Part shown: positions 26,117 to 34,926 of the stretch, one piece after another
Position numbering within the stretch: position 1 is the stretch's first letter
Layout: every line of letters begins with the position of its first letter
Assembly: GCF_004771275.1 (NCBI RefSeq)
Contig: NZ_RQEV01000012.1
Location: forward strand, 429,429 to 493,428
Direction: 5' to 3'
DNA from: Leptospira fluminis
GTDB lineage: Bacteria; Spirochaetota; Leptospiria; Leptospirales; Leptospiraceae
Length of the DNA: 64,000 nucleotides
Program-made: the position numbers and the translations under genes
Notes under the pieces: model-generated
The model's input: the letters and a program-made list of their open reading frames with translations, nothing else
Told to the model about the DNA's origin: nothing
Databases searched by the model: none

Positions 26117-27151
26117 ATGAAACGTTTTTATATCTATTTCCCTTTCCTTTTTCTGATCATTCTGTTTTTTGCGGACAAGATATTCACGTTGGATTATTTT
26201 AGGGATTCCTTTTACCAGGAAGGCAATCCGGTATATTACGCGCAACGCCGGTCCCTATTTCAGAGAATGCTTTCCGATCCGAAGATCAAGGAGAGAAAGC
26301 TCGCCATGGCCTTCGGAGATTCGCGTGCTTACGCCTATTCCGAAAAGGCATTTGACGAAAAAATCCGGAAAGAATGGGTTCTCTATAATTTTGCCGGTCC
26401 GCAAGCCGTCCCTGCTTACGGTTTTTATTGGCTTAAGAAAACCCTGGAATCCGGGGTTCGACCGAAAGCGGTTTTTTACGTGGTGAGTCCCGAAGCCTTC
26501 GACGATTCCAAAGGTCTGATGTACGAACCTTTCCTGAGATTGGGCGCGGACGAGGATTTCATACGGACATACTGGAGTCGTTTTTCTTCCGGCGATAAAA
26601 TGGATCTGATCAAGGAAAAATTTTTCGTATACCGGAAAGTAAAACCTAGCTTCAAACTTTTTTGGAATCGTCTATTGGCGGGAGAGTTGGACAAATACGA
26701 CCCTGCCTTTAACGACGAGAAAGTACTTTTGGACATGACGAACGGGGAACAGATGGCCTATGCCACTGCGACGAATCGACCGGACAAACTCGCCAAAGAC
26801 GCGATCCGATTGAAGAGCATTTATTTGTCCGGATTCAAGGTCACCGATTCCCAGTTCTATTTTGTCGAGGAATTTCTGAAGTTATGCGAAGAGAACGGAA
26901 TCGTCGCTTACGTAATTTGGCCGAGAGTCTTTGACGGATATCGTAAGGGATATTATGAACTCGGATTGGATCGTGTTTGGTGGCCTAGAATCCGGGAACT
27001 CGGAAAAAAATACAAGGCTCGTACAGTGGATATGAACGTTTCCAATTCCTGTGATAAGTATTACGACGCTTCGCACCAGGATATATTCTGTATCGTGGAC
27101 CAGATCCGTATCTTGATGGACGACTATTACGGAACGAAACTTCTTCCTTGA
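26117..27151 (+). CDS. DUF1574-like SGNH-type periplasmic protein, MBOAT partner, first copy
   Basis: Single N-terminal membrane anchor (residues 4-25) and a periplasmic domain. Hydrolase-type residues are visible: FGDSR with Ser69 as candidate nucleophile and YDASH giving Asp317 and His320 (DxxH) near the C-terminus. This is the layout of AlgJ/AlgX/DltD-like proteins that accept an acyl group from an MBOAT partner. Length 344. It resembles the Leptospira DUF1574 proteins as I remember them; that name is from memory. The gene starts ten bases after the MBOAT stop, with AAGGTACGAGG as ribosome-binding site. The acceptor glycan is unknown. Confidence 0.75.
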   Translation: MKRFYIYFPFLFLIILFFADKIFTLDYFRDSFYQEGNPVYYAQRRSLFQRMLSDPKIKERKLAMAFGDSRAYAYSEKAFDEKIRKEWVLYNFAGPQAVPAYGFYWLKKTLESGVRPKAVFYVVSPEAFDDSKGLMYEPFLRLGADEDFIRTYWSRFSSGDKMDLIKEKFFVYRKVKPSFKLFWNRLLAGELDKYDPAFNDEKVLLDMTNGEQMAYATATNRPDKLAKDAIRLKSIYLSGFKVTDSQFYFVEEFLKLCEENGIVAYVIWPRVFDGYRKGYYELGLDRVWWPRIRELGKKYKARTVDMNVSNSCDKYYDASHQDIFCIVDQIRILMDDYYGTKLLP

Positions 27152-27194
27152 AAAAAAACGTTTTTGCGGTTCCGCTATCGATCAGCGTAGAAAT

Positions 27195-27230
27195 AAAAAA
27201 GCCCGCAAGATCGCGGGCTTTTTGTTTTTT
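27195..27230. terminator. Bidirectional rho-independent terminator
   Basis: Arms AAAAAGCCCGC (27196-27206) and GCGGGCTTTTT (27213-27223) flank a 6-base loop, with A run upstream and T run downstream. It lies between the stops of two convergent genes (27151 and 27252) and can serve both. Confidence 0.92.
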
Positions 27231-27251
27231 CCTAGAACAGGAAAAGAAATT

Positions 27252-27896
27252 TTACCATTTTAATTTCTTAGCGTCTTCCAGAAATTTCTCCAATCCGATA
27301 TCGGTTAACGGATGTCTGAATAGTTGTTGGTAAGCGGAGATAGGCATGGTGGCGCAGTCGGCTCCTCTCAGCGCAGATTCCTTTAAATGCATGGGGCCTC
27401 GGATGGAAGCTGCCAGAATTTTCGTCTCAAAGCCGTAGTTGTCGTAGATTTCGCGTATTTCCGAAATCAGTTCCATACCGTCCCAAGACGTATCGTCCAC
27501 ACGTCCGATAAAAGGAGAAATATAAGTGGCTCCCGCCTTGGCTGCAAGAAGCGCTTGCGGAGCGGAAAAGCAAAGGGTCACGTTAGTGGAGATCCCTTTT
27601 TCCGTAAGTTTTACGACCGCTTTTAGACCTTCCGGAATCAAGGGGACTTTGATCACGACGTTTTTCGCGATCGCGACGAGCTCGTCCGCCTCCTTCAGCA
27701 TATCCTCGTGTTTCGTAGCGAGGACTTCCGCGCTGACGGGACCGGAAACGATGGAACAGATCTCTTTGATGACGTCCTTAAAGTTGCGTCCGGATTTCGC
27801 GATGAGGGAAGGGTTCGTGGTAACTCCGTCCAAGAGTCCGTAAGAGGCAATCTCTTTGATTTCGTCCACGTTTGCCGTGTCTAAATATAATTCCAC
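27252..27896 (-). CDS. tal: Transaldolase, short MipB/TalC (FSA-like) type
   Basis: Class I aldolase of the pentose phosphate pathway, or a fructose-6-phosphate aldolase. Start is GTG at 27896 behind GGAGCTTACT. The N-terminus [15 protein letters not shown] and GVTTNPSL are diagnostic for the small transaldolase group. Lys83 in [12 protein letters not shown] is the Schiff-base lysine. SPFIGRVDD and AASIRGPMH are conserved late motifs. Length 214 is the normal short form. It ends next to the bidirectional terminator. Confidence 0.94.
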   Translation of the reverse strand: MELYLDTANVDEIKEIASYGLLDGVTTNPSLIAKSGRNFKDVIKEICSIVSGPVSAEVLATKHEDMLKEADELVAIAKNVVIKVPLIPEGLKAVVKLTEKGISTNVTLCFSAPQALLAAKAGATYISPFIGRVDDTSWDGMELISEIREIYDNYGFETKILAASIRGPMHLKESALRGADCATMPISAYQQLFRHPLTDIGLEKFLEDAKKLKW

Positions 27897-28013
27897 AGTA
27901 AGCTCCGATTTTCCAGGAATGATCTAACTGGATAATCGCTTCCGCACGGGGTGCGGGTCAATCCGATTTTAGGAAACTGCTTCTCCGATCCGCGGAAGAA
28001 AAACGGAAAGGAC

Positions 28014-28730
28014 TTAAGGAATCAGGTCTCGTAACGTTTTGATCTCTTCCGCAGAGAAGAATTCCTTGTATTCCTTTTCGATCTGGAATTTTAATTTCGA
28101 ACTGAAATAATCCACACGGCGGGTGAAAGGCTGCTTTTTAAAGGCTTCCTTCCATTGCACCACGAAGCCTCCTTTGGGAGGCACTTCCTTTTCGTTGGTC
28201 AATTCCCAGAGGACGGCCCCTCCGATTTTCTTTTCATCCAAGGTTTCTTTTTTGGGTTTTCCGTACTTATTCTCGAGCTTGTCTTGGACGTCTTTTCCCG
28301 GAAGGTAACGGAAGGAAATTCCGACGGAGAAGAGTTTTCCCGGATCCGTATGATCTTCTTCTTCATTTGCGGGTGGGGGATTGGTCTGGGGTTGTTTTTG
28401 CTTAGGACGGGAATCCAGCACCAATTTGGGAGTGGAATAAAAGCGATATACGTAAAAGATGCCGTTCCTGCGGATCAGAAGAGATCGCTCTTTATCCTCG
28501 TTGACGATTTCCACTTTTTCCCCGCTGTCCGGGTTGGTAGCCAAAGAAAGGAATTTTTCCCGGACCTGCGCGTAGGTGGCTTCCCAGGGAACTTCCGCAA
28601 AACCTTCCAGAGTAGGGCGATTTGTGTTCTCTTGTCTGCTTCTCGTTCCGTCCCCGGGAAATTGGGCTTGGAGGCCGATCGCCGGAAGGAGCATGGAGAC
28701 GAAAATCGCGGGTAAAGTGATCCCTTTCAT
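28014..28730 (-). CDS. Exported hypothetical protein, 238 aa
   Basis: Signal peptide at residues 1-22 (KGITLPAIFVSMLLPAIGLQAQ, cleavage after LQA). The mature protein has a beta/alpha pattern with EVPWEATYAQVREKFLSL, a start often seen in small periplasmic proteins that sense or bind, then IFYVYRFYSTPKLVLD. A Pro/Asn/Glu-rich linker lies near residues 110-130, and there is a second domain with VLWELTNEKEVPPKGG. No family recognised. Downstream of purH and the membrane-protein gene on the same strand; 117 bases separate it from the transaldolase gene. Confidence 0.65.
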   Translation of the reverse strand: MKGITLPAIFVSMLLPAIGLQAQFPGDGTRSRQENTNRPTLEGFAEVPWEATYAQVREKFLSLATNPDSGEKVEIVNEDKERSLLIRRNGIFYVYRFYSTPKLVLDSRPKQKQPQTNPPPANEEEDHTDPGKLFSVGISFRYLPGKDVQDKLENKYGKPKKETLDEKKIGGAVLWELTNEKEVPPKGGFVVQWKEAFKKQPFTRRVDYFSSKLKFQIEKEYKEFFSAEEIKTLRDLIP

Positions 28731-28762
28731 AATAACCCTATCGGCAGAAAAACCGTCTCCGA

Positions 28763-29392
28763 TTAGATTTCTTCCTCGAAATCCTCTTCCTCCGTGGACT
28801 TCCTATCCAGGTGGATTCCTCCGAAACGTACTTTTCCGTTCCATCGTAGCACAAGTAGAACCCCTAAAACCGAAATATTCGGAAGAACGAACAAAAACGC
28901 AATCTCATGGTACAATCCGTAGACCGCCAAGTTCGAGGCGATGACGGAAAGGAAGATTCCGGAAACCAAAGGCACTTCCTGTTCCAACAACCTCGCCAAA
29001 AAGGAACCTTGTCGGAACTGGGAACCGGAGACTAAAAGCTCGGAAGATATTCTGGGATAAAATACCAACACGAGTACGGGCATCAGAAAGGACAGGAAGA
29101 AATAATTTCCGAACGAGTCCGCATAATGAGGCGATCCGATCAGGCCTCCGGTAAGGGTCCAAACATAGGCGAAAAAGGAAGAAACTCCGAACGCGATCAT
29201 TCCGTGTTGGAGGCTTCCGTTGGATTCGAAGATCGCAAGCAGTTTGGTGGGAAGGATTCTAAACCAATCGGTCAATTCGCTTTTGTGAAAGGTATCTTTG
29301 CCGCTTAAGAAAAGTAGGGCAAAGTAATAATCTACCAAGGCCAGAAAGGCGGAAGAAAAAGCGAAAAAGATCAGATAGAGAAAGAATTCCAT
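28763..29392 (-). CDS. Hypothetical multi-span membrane protein, 209 aa
   Basis: About five hydrophobic segments: residues 2-30, 60-85, 95-115, 140-160 and 165-185. Charged loops and an acidic C-terminal tail (STEEEDFEEEI) follow. The layout recalls Yip1-type membrane proteins, but no motif settles this. The ATG is separated by a single base from the purH stop, so it is read from the same message as purN-purH. No function can be assigned. Confidence 0.65.
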   Translation of the reverse strand: MEFFLYLIFFAFSSAFLALVDYYFALLFLSGKDTFHKSELTDWFRILPTKLLAIFESNGSLQHGMIAFGVSSFFAYVWTLTGGLIGSPHYADSFGNYFFLSFLMPVLVLVFYPRISSELLVSGSQFRQGSFLARLLEQEVPLVSGIFLSVIASNLAVYGLYHEIAFLFVLPNISVLGVLLVLRWNGKVRFGGIHLDRKSTEEEDFEEEI

Positions 29393-29393
29393 C

Positions 29394-30935
29394 CTAGTGC
29401 CGGAAATGCCTCATGCCTGTAAATACCATAATTAATCCGTGCTCGTCCGCGGCACGAATCACCTCTTCGTCCCGGATGGATCCTCCAGGCTGTATGATCG
29501 CTTTGGCTCCTACTTTTGCGATCGCATCAATCCCGTCTCTAAACGGAAAAAACGCGTCGCTGGCGACGTAAGAACCTACCACTGATAAACCTACGTTCAA
29601 CGCTTTGGTCGCGCCGAGTTGGACCGAATCCACGCGAGACATTTGTCCTGCACCGATTCCGAGAGTCGCGTTTTCTTCGGTATACACGATGGCATTGGAC
29701 TTGATGAATTTGGCCGCCGACCAAGCGAACATCAGACCTCGGATATCCTCTTCCGTCGGTTGCTTTTTGGAAACCACTTTCAGATCTTTTTCCGAAATGG
29801 TGGCGTAATCCCTATCCTGTAACAGCATTCCGTGATGGATCGGTCTTAGATCCATTTCATCCAGAGCTTCCTGGAAATTTTCGATCTCGATCAATCGAAC
29901 ATTCGGCTTTTTGGAGAAATAGTCCAAGGCTTCCTTTTCGAACTTCTGCGCGATGACTCCTTCCACAAAAGTTTCTCCGATCAATTGCGCCAATTCTCCG
30001 GACACCCTGCCCTTGATTCCGATGATTCCTCCGAATGCGGAAATGGGATCCGTCCTGCGCGCAAGGCGAAAGGCCTCTAAGGGATCGTCGGCGTAGGCGA
30101 TTCCGCAAGGATTCAAATGTTTGATAATACAGACGGTATTGTCCGGAAGAAGCGCGGAGATATGGAAAGCAGCATCGAAATCCAACATATTGTTGAAGGA
30201 TAGCTCCTTACCTTGCAGCGGAGAAAACTCGCTCTTGGTAAAGAGGGGTTCGTAAAAAGCGGCTCCCTGGTGGGGATTTTCCCCGTACCGTAACTTCTGT
30301 TTCTTGGTGAAGGAAAGATTGAGGATTTCCGGAAATTTTTCCCCTGCTAACTTATTGAACCACGAAGAAATCGCGGTGTCGTACATGCTGGTATGGGAAA
30401 ACGCCTTTCGCATCAGTAAAAAGGAAGTATCGGCATCCACGGCTCCGCCGTTCGATTGCATTGCTTCTTCGACGGTTCTGTAATCGTTCGGGTCGGTGAC
30501 CACGACGGTGAACCTGTAATTTTTGGCGGCGGAACGTATCATGGACGGACCGCCTATGTCTATGTTCTCGATCGCCTCGTCCAACTGTACTCCCGGTTTG
30601 GAAACGGTTTTCAGGAACGGATAGAGATTCACGACGACGAGATCAATTTTCGGGATTCCGAGCTCTTCCATTTTTTTCTTGTGTTCGGGATTGGACAGTA
30701 CCCCCAATAATCCTCCGTGGACTTTGGGGTGCAGGGTTTTGACCCTGCCGTCCAGAATTTCCGGAAAGCCGGTATAATCGTCGATGGCTACGGCTTGGAT
30801 TCCGCTGTCACGGAGAGTCTTTAATGTGCCGCCTGTGGAGATGATCTCCACGCCTTTGGAGTCCAGGTATTTCGCAAAACCGATGAGCCCGGTTTTGTCG
30901 CTGACCGAAATGAGAGCACGTTTGATTTGGATCAT
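29394..30935 (-). CDS. purH: Bifunctional AICAR transformylase / IMP cyclohydrolase
   Basis: Last two steps of purine synthesis. The N-terminal cyclohydrolase (MGS-like) domain shows [35 protein letters not shown] and NLYPF. The C-terminal transformylase domain shows [32 protein letters not shown] and the late [10 protein letters not shown] and [11 protein letters not shown]. The essential Lys-His pair is in IKHLNPCG. Length 513 is normal. One spacer base separates it from purN upstream and one from the next gene downstream, indicating a purN-purH operon. Confidence 0.97.
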   Translation of the reverse strand: MIQIKRALISVSDKTGLIGFAKYLDSKGVEIISTGGTLKTLRDSGIQAVAIDDYTGFPEILDGRVKTLHPKVHGGLLGVLSNPEHKKKMEELGIPKIDLVVVNLYPFLKTVSKPGVQLDEAIENIDIGGPSMIRSAAKNYRFTVVVTDPNDYRTVEEAMQSNGGAVDADTSFLLMRKAFSHTSMYDTAISSWFNKLAGEKFPEILNLSFTKKQKLRYGENPHQGAAFYEPLFTKSEFSPLQGKELSFNNMLDFDAAFHISALLPDNTVCIIKHLNPCGIAYADDPLEAFRLARRTDPISAFGGIIGIKGRVSGELAQLIGETFVEGVIAQKFEKEALDYFSKKPNVRLIEIENFQEALDEMDLRPIHHGMLLQDRDYATISEKDLKVVSKKQPTEEDIRGLMFAWSAAKFIKSNAIVYTEENATLGIGAGQMSRVDSVQLGATKALNVGLSVVGSYVASDAFFPFRDGIDAIAKVGAKAIIQPGGSIRDEEVIRAADEHGLIMVFTGMRHFRH

Positions 30936-30936
30936 G

Positions 30937-31563
30937 CTAGAGGATGGAGACCTTCCTATTTTTAATCGAAAGCCTATTTTCGCAGAATAACTTCACCGCG
31001 AGAGGCAGGATTTTATGTTCCTCTTTCAGAATTGCCAGAGTCAATTCTCTTTCCGTCATCTCCGGGTCGATTTTCACGGTTCCTTGTAGAATAACGGGGC
31101 CGGAATCCACCCCTTCGTCTATAAAATGGGCGGTGCAGCCGGAGATTTTCACTCCGTATTCGAAGGCCTGTTTTTGCGCATTCAATCCCGGAAAAGCCGG
31201 AAGAAGGGAAGGATGTATGTTGATGATCCGATTCGGAAAGGAGCGGATGACATCTTTTTTCAGGATTCTCATATAACCGCAGGTCACGATCAGATCGGGT
31301 GATTGAGCTTCCAGGATTTCCAGTAGATCGGAATGGTATTTTTCCTTTTGCGCATAGGAGGAAAAATTCAAAATTTTAGAGGGTACTCCGTACTTGGATC
31401 CGACACCGATTGCGGACGCTTCGGGGTTGTCGGTAATCAAAAGCTCCGGAATTCCGCGGATTCTGCCTTTTTGAACGGCTTGGAGAACGGCCTCCAAGTT
31501 GGAACCGCGACCTGACGCTAAAAAGACAAGCTTTTTTCTAGGTTTTGGAAACAGGCTTGCCAA
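30937..31563 (-). CDS. purN: Phosphoribosylglycinamide formyltransferase
   Basis: Formylates glycinamide ribonucleotide in purine synthesis using 10-formyl-tetrahydrofolate. Catalytic triad visible: Asn115 and His117 in [13 protein letters not shown], and Asp153 in EGVDSGP. The phosphate-binding loop is [10 protein letters not shown] near residues 16-25. Length 208 is normal. The start is TTG at 31563 with no strong Shine-Dalgarno; there is no nearby ATG or GTG before the conserved VFLASGRG, so TTG is accepted. Confidence 0.95.
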   Translation of the reverse strand: MASLFPKPRKKLVFLASGRGSNLEAVLQAVQKGRIRGIPELLITDNPEASAIGVGSKYGVPSKILNFSSYAQKEKYHSDLLEILEAQSPDLIVTCGYMRILKKDVIRSFPNRIINIHPSLLPAFPGLNAQKQAFEYGVKISGCTAHFIDEGVDSGPVILQGTVKIDPEMTERELTLAILKEEHKILPLAVKLFCENRLSIKNRKVSIL

Positions 31564-31649
31564 GAATTTTCGCCCAGATACGCTTAAGAATTATCCACCC
31601 ACGTTAAGGCGGTCCCGGATTTTGTCGAAGAGTATTTCAGGAGAGACAC

Positions 31650-32099
31650 ATGTCACTTGCTAGAAAATCGACGGCCTCTGTCGAGCAGTACAAATCCAAC
31701 GAAATTTCTACTGTGAGTCAGGGACGGCTTATCGTAATGCTTTATGAAGGGGCGATCCGCTTCCTGCACGTAGCGATCGAGAACAATACGCCCCGCAAGT
31801 ACGACGTGGTAAACAATCATATTCTCAAGGCACAAGACATCGTCACCGAATTGATGCTCGCGCTCAATATGGAAGACGGCGGGGAAGTCGCCAATAATCT
31901 TCTCGGCATTTATGTTTACGTCAAGAAACGTCTTCTGGAAGCGAATATGCGGAAAGATACCGAGATCATGAAGGAAATCATCAAATATCTAGAGGATCTG
32001 AAAAACGCCTGGGAAGAGGTGGAAAAGAAAGAAAAAGGCTCCGTAGTTCCTCTGCCTTCTCCCGGAGTCCGGAGTTCCGGGCTTTCTCTCCAAGGTTAA
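31650..32099 (+). CDS. fliS: Flagellar export chaperone FliS
   Basis: Helical chaperone that binds the C-terminus of flagellin and prevents early polymerisation. Typical FliS features are QYKSNEIST near the start, GRLIVMLYEGAIRFLHVA, VNNHILKAQDIVTELMLALN and LLGIYVYVKKRLLEAN. Length 149; the last 20 residues are a Ser/Pro-rich tail. AGGAGAGACAC precedes the ATG. First gene of a fliS - flgN-like - J-domain group. Fits the periplasmic flagella of spirochaetes. Confidence 0.93.
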   Translation: MSLARKSTASVEQYKSNEISTVSQGRLIVMLYEGAIRFLHVAIENNTPRKYDVVNNHILKAQDIVTELMLALNMEDGGEVANNLLGIYVYVKKRLLEANMRKDTEIMKEIIKYLEDLKNAWEEVEKKEKGSVVPLPSPGVRSSGLSLQG

Positions 32100-32139
32100 T
32101 TTTAGAGTTCCGACTCGATCGAAAGAGGAAAACATCGCA

Positions 32140-32583
32140 GTGCCTAAAGACAAAGAGCCGAAACGATCCGTATCCGAGCAGGACAAAGGCGATCTAGAAG
32201 GCCTGTATTCCCTGAAAATATCCCTCTTAGAAGAGATGATTTCCTTGCAAAAGCGTCAGATGGAAATCCTATCTCACAGGGACGGAGAGACCGCGGCAAA
32301 AATCGAAGCGGAGAACGTTTCTCTCGTGGAGAAAATGTTTTCATTGGATCGTAAAATCGAGCGCTTAGAAGAATCTGCACCCCAATCCTTACCCCTCATT
32401 CAATTGACGGACGAACTTTTCAACAAGCTGGAAGAATCCCGAGAATTGAACCGGAAAGTAGGTTCTTTGATGGAAGAGATTCTTTCGGAATACCAAAAAG
32501 AACTGAATCTCGTCCAAGCCGATCTCCAGCTGAGAAAATACTTAGCCCAAAGGAAAAGCGGTTGGAAGACGGGGACCTGCTAA
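32140..32583 (+). CDS. FlgN-like flagellar export chaperone
   Basis: A 147-residue, almost wholly helical protein with heptad-like Leu/Ile/Glu/Lys pattern (SLKISLLEEMISLQKRQMEI, FSLDRKIERLEES, LFNKLEESRELNRKVGSL). This is the FlgN layout: a chaperone for hook-junction proteins FlgK and FlgL. Start is GTG at 32140 behind AAAGAGGAA. Position directly after fliS supports a flagellar role; sequence alone would be weak. Its last 22 bases overlap the next gene. Confidence 0.55.
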   Translation: MPKDKEPKRSVSEQDKGDLEGLYSLKISLLEEMISLQKRQMEILSHRDGETAAKIEAENVSLVEKMFSLDRKIERLEESAPQSLPLIQLTDELFNKLEESRELNRKVGSLMEEILSEYQKELNLVQADLQLRKYLAQRKSGWKTGTC

Positions 32584-33050
32584 GTCGGGCTCTAGATTTC
32601 TACGGGCTACCTAAGAAATACGACGAAAATTTAGTGAGATCCCGGTTCCGGGAACTTTCTCGAAAATACCACCCGGATTCCGGCGAGTACGAAAGCGACA
32701 TTCTGTTCAAGGAACTTGTGCGCCTTCGGGACGTTCTCTTGCAATCCTTGGAGGAAGCCGCGAAAAAATCCCCGTCCGGCGATTCTAAGGAAGAGGATAG
32801 AAACGGTTTTGCGGATTACAAATCCGCAAAACAATCCGCTGCCGACGCATTGGAAATTTATTTCAAGAGAACGGAAGGCAATCCGGTCTTTTTACAAGCG
32901 GAAGAGAATCCGGAACTTCGCATTCTACGCACCAAACTCTCCGAGGCAAAATCGGCTCTCGAGAGATTTATCCTAAGTTACCCCGACAGTCTCTGGAAAT
33001 CCGACGCCGAAGATACGTTGAAAAAAATCGGAGTCTGGTTCCGAGGTTAG
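32562..33050 (+). CDS. J-domain protein in flagellar chaperone operon
   Basis: The N-terminal 60 residues form a J-domain: ALDFYGLPKKYDENLVRSRFRELSRKYHPDSGEY (as separate helices I-III), with the essential HPD at residues 37-39. HPD recruits and stimulates DnaK. The rest is helical and charged with no zinc finger or Gly/Phe linker, so it is a type III J-protein of 162 residues. TTG start at 32562, overlapping the flgN-like gene by 22 bases, so coupling is likely. Position suggests DnaK help for a flagellar or export client; that is inference. Confidence 0.75.
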   Translation: MEDGDLLSRALDFYGLPKKYDENLVRSRFRELSRKYHPDSGEYESDILFKELVRLRDVLLQSLEEAAKKSPSGDSKEEDRNGFADYKSAKQSAADALEIYFKRTEGNPVFLQAEENPELRILRTKLSEAKSALERFILSYPDSLWKSDAEDTLKKIGVWFRG

Positions 33051-33058
33051 GCCTTCCT

Positions 33059-33580
33059 TTAAGGCACCTGTATCGTGTTCGAAGGTAACGAAAGAACGTA
33101 AACGTCCTTGGCCGCGCCGCCTACGTAATTCAAGGCAAGGACCGCGGACCTAAGAGTGATGTATTGCCCACTCGTCAGAGTGGCCACGATTTTACAGACC
33201 CGGTTCGGATTTTGGGAGGAATTTGCGGGAACCACCGCTAGGGGACCGGCCGTAGGACTGACTTCGATGGAATATTCTATCGGTTGGTTCGGAATCAGGT
33301 TTAAAGGCAGTTGGCAAGCGGCGCCCGTGGAAAAATCGGAAGGGTTCCGAGAGGCAAAGGAGGTGGAACCGGTATACAAGGTATAACCGTTAAACAGAAA
33401 CTCCGCATTCCCGGCGCGTAGTCGAATCTCATACCCCGTGGCAATGGTAGTGATTCCGATGATGGTAGGGGTAGCGGTGACGATAGGGGTAGTGGAATAA
33501 GTTTTTGCGCAGCCGGAAAGTGAAACTAGGACTGCAAGAAAGAAGAACGGGATGACCCGAACGGGGGTATTTTTGTTCAT
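33059..33580 (-). CDS. Putative lipoprotein, 173 aa
   Basis: From the ATG at 33580: NKNTPVRVIPFFFLAVLVSLSGC is a lipoprotein signal peptide with Cys near residue 24. The mature part is Thr/Ser/Ala-rich and beta-like (TPTIIGITTIATGYEIRLRAGNAEFLFNGYTLY), with two or so further cysteines. No family recognised beyond 'Leptospira-type lipoprotein'. Its ATG shares one base with the stop of the upstream HNH gene (TAATG), so the two are coupled. It ends 8 bases from the convergent J-domain gene. Confidence 0.7.
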   Translation of the reverse strand: MNKNTPVRVIPFFFLAVLVSLSGCAKTYSTTPIVTATPTIIGITTIATGYEIRLRAGNAEFLFNGYTLYTGSTSFASRNPSDFSTGAACQLPLNLIPNQPIEYSIEVSPTAGPLAVVPANSSQNPNRVCKIVATLTSGQYITLRSAVLALNYVGGAAKDVYVLSLPSNTIQVP

Positions 33581-34131
33581 TATGCGCGGATATATTCCGC
33601 CCAACCGAATTTTTCGGCCAATTGGTCGGATACGGAAAACAGTGGAATACGCCTTCTGTTTGTCGACCGATTTTCCGGTAGCTCCCACTTCAGTTCTTGG
33701 AGCAGTTTGTTTCCTTTCTTCGTATTGCAATCCCGGCAGGCAGTGACTAGGTTTTCCCAAGTATGGTATTCCGCCGGTTTTTTTTCCTTTGCCACTTCTC
33801 CCCATCTACTCTTGGGAATCACGTGGTCTAGAGTCAAACGGGAGGTCGGAAGTTTCCTTTTGCAGTACACGCATTCATAATTGTCTCTAAGGAAAATATT
33901 CTCCCGCGAGAGTTTATGCCTTTTTCTGGGGACCTTATAATAATCCGTTAAGAGAATAATTCGCGGGGCTGTGAATTTCAGTTTTTCGGAACGGATCCAA
34001 AGGCTCTTTTCGTCTTTAACGAGTTCCGCCTTGTTCAGAAGAAGAAGAACGATCGCGTCCCTTACCGTCCGAATGGCAACGGGAACGTAGGTTGCGTTCA
34101 GCACCAATACAGGCTGAGCGAGAACGTCCAT
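33580..34131 (-). CDS. HNH endonuclease family protein
   Basis: Predicted metal-dependent nuclease. Core: Cys87/Cys90 (CVYC) and Cys132/Cys135 (CRDC) form the structural zinc site. Asp102-His103 in LTLDHVIPKS and Asn127 in WENLVTAC are the HNH residues. The N-terminal 80 residues (PVLVLNATYVPVAIRTVRDAI...) match the stand-alone HNH proteins common in Leptospira and Bacteroidetes, whose cellular role is not known. Length 183. No restriction methylase or phage gene is nearby, so a housekeeping or DNA-processing role is as likely as defence. Confidence 0.88.
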   Translation of the reverse strand: MDVLAQPVLVLNATYVPVAIRTVRDAIVLLLLNKAELVKDEKSLWIRSEKLKFTAPRIILLTDYYKVPRKRHKLSRENIFLRDNYECVYCKRKLPTSRLTLDHVIPKSRWGEVAKEKKPAEYHTWENLVTACRDCNTKKGNKLLQELKWELPENRSTNRRRIPLFSVSDQLAEKFGWAEYIRA

Positions 34132-34175
34132 ATCTTACCAGACATTAAAAAAACGGGAAAGAATGTCGAGTAAAA

Positions 34176-34802
34176 CTATGTCTGGGAAAATAGTTTCTTC
34201 TTAACGTAAAAAACTACGATGGCCACTCCTAAAAACGCTCCCAAGATGGAGAAGAGAGTCAGTTGTCCTTGGTGAACCAGCTCTCTCAAATGATCCAGGT
34301 TTTGAGCGCCATAATGTCCCAAGTAGACCCAGATCGGAACGGAGATCGCGGCTGCAAGGAAATCCAGAGATAAAAATCTTAAAAAAGAGATTCGATCCGA
34401 AGTACCTGCAGTCAAATAGATGGGCATACGCAACCCAGGCATGAATCTTCCCACAAACACGACCCAGTTGCCATACTTGGAAAATTTTTCCTGAACCGAA
34501 AGGAAGCGTTCGGGAGTGATGAACCTAGCGATGAACGGAATTTGTAATACTCGAACTCCGTAAATCCTCCCGAGTAGGAACACGGTTCCGTCACCCACGA
34601 GCACGCCCGCCATCCCAACGGCGAACATTACGTGTTCGTTCGCATAACCCAAGCCGGCTATGACTCCTCCCGAAACCAAGGACACATCTTCCGGAACCGG
34701 GAGCCCGAAGCCGCAAAGAAGCAAGGTGAGAAAAACGGCTAGGTAGGCGAAGTTTTGCCCGAAGCCGGAAAAGAAATCCACTAATACGGTAAGAAAATCC
34801 AT
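34176..34802 (-). CDS. DedA family membrane protein
   Basis: Inner-membrane protein of the DedA/SNARE-associated (VTT) family, some members of which flip undecaprenyl phosphate or phospholipids. From the ATG at 34802 it has 208 residues. Conserved marks: FGLPVPEDVSLVSGGVIAG (E..P.PGE-like re-entrant motif), VGMAGVLVGDGTVFLLGRIYG, KYGNWVVFVGRFMPGLRMPIYLTAG (F.(G)R..P..R) and five or so membrane spans. The open frame extends to 34907, but the shorter start gives the usual N-terminus. It is divergent from the dGTPase-like gene. Confidence 0.88.
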   Translation of the reverse strand: MDFLTVLVDFFSGFGQNFAYLAVFLTLLLCGFGLPVPEDVSLVSGGVIAGLGYANEHVMFAVGMAGVLVGDGTVFLLGRIYGVRVLQIPFIARFITPERFLSVQEKFSKYGNWVVFVGRFMPGLRMPIYLTAGTSDRISFLRFLSLDFLAAAISVPIWVYLGHYGAQNLDHLRELVHQGQLTLFSILGAFLGVAIVVFYVKKKLFSQT

Positions 34803-34926
34803 GAAGAAAAATACGCCTTTCGTTCCGAGGGAATTCCTACCATTGTATTTCCCTAGGGGAAAAAGAGGACAGAAAAAAACGAAAGGCACCCCGTCCCATT
34901 CCCTCAAAAGATGAGCTCAGTTTCGC

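Noticed and set aside
33580..34131. HNH nuclease as part of a restriction or phage-defence system
   Set aside because: No methylase, helicase or phage-type gene is nearby; neighbours are a lipoprotein, DedA and dGTPase genes.
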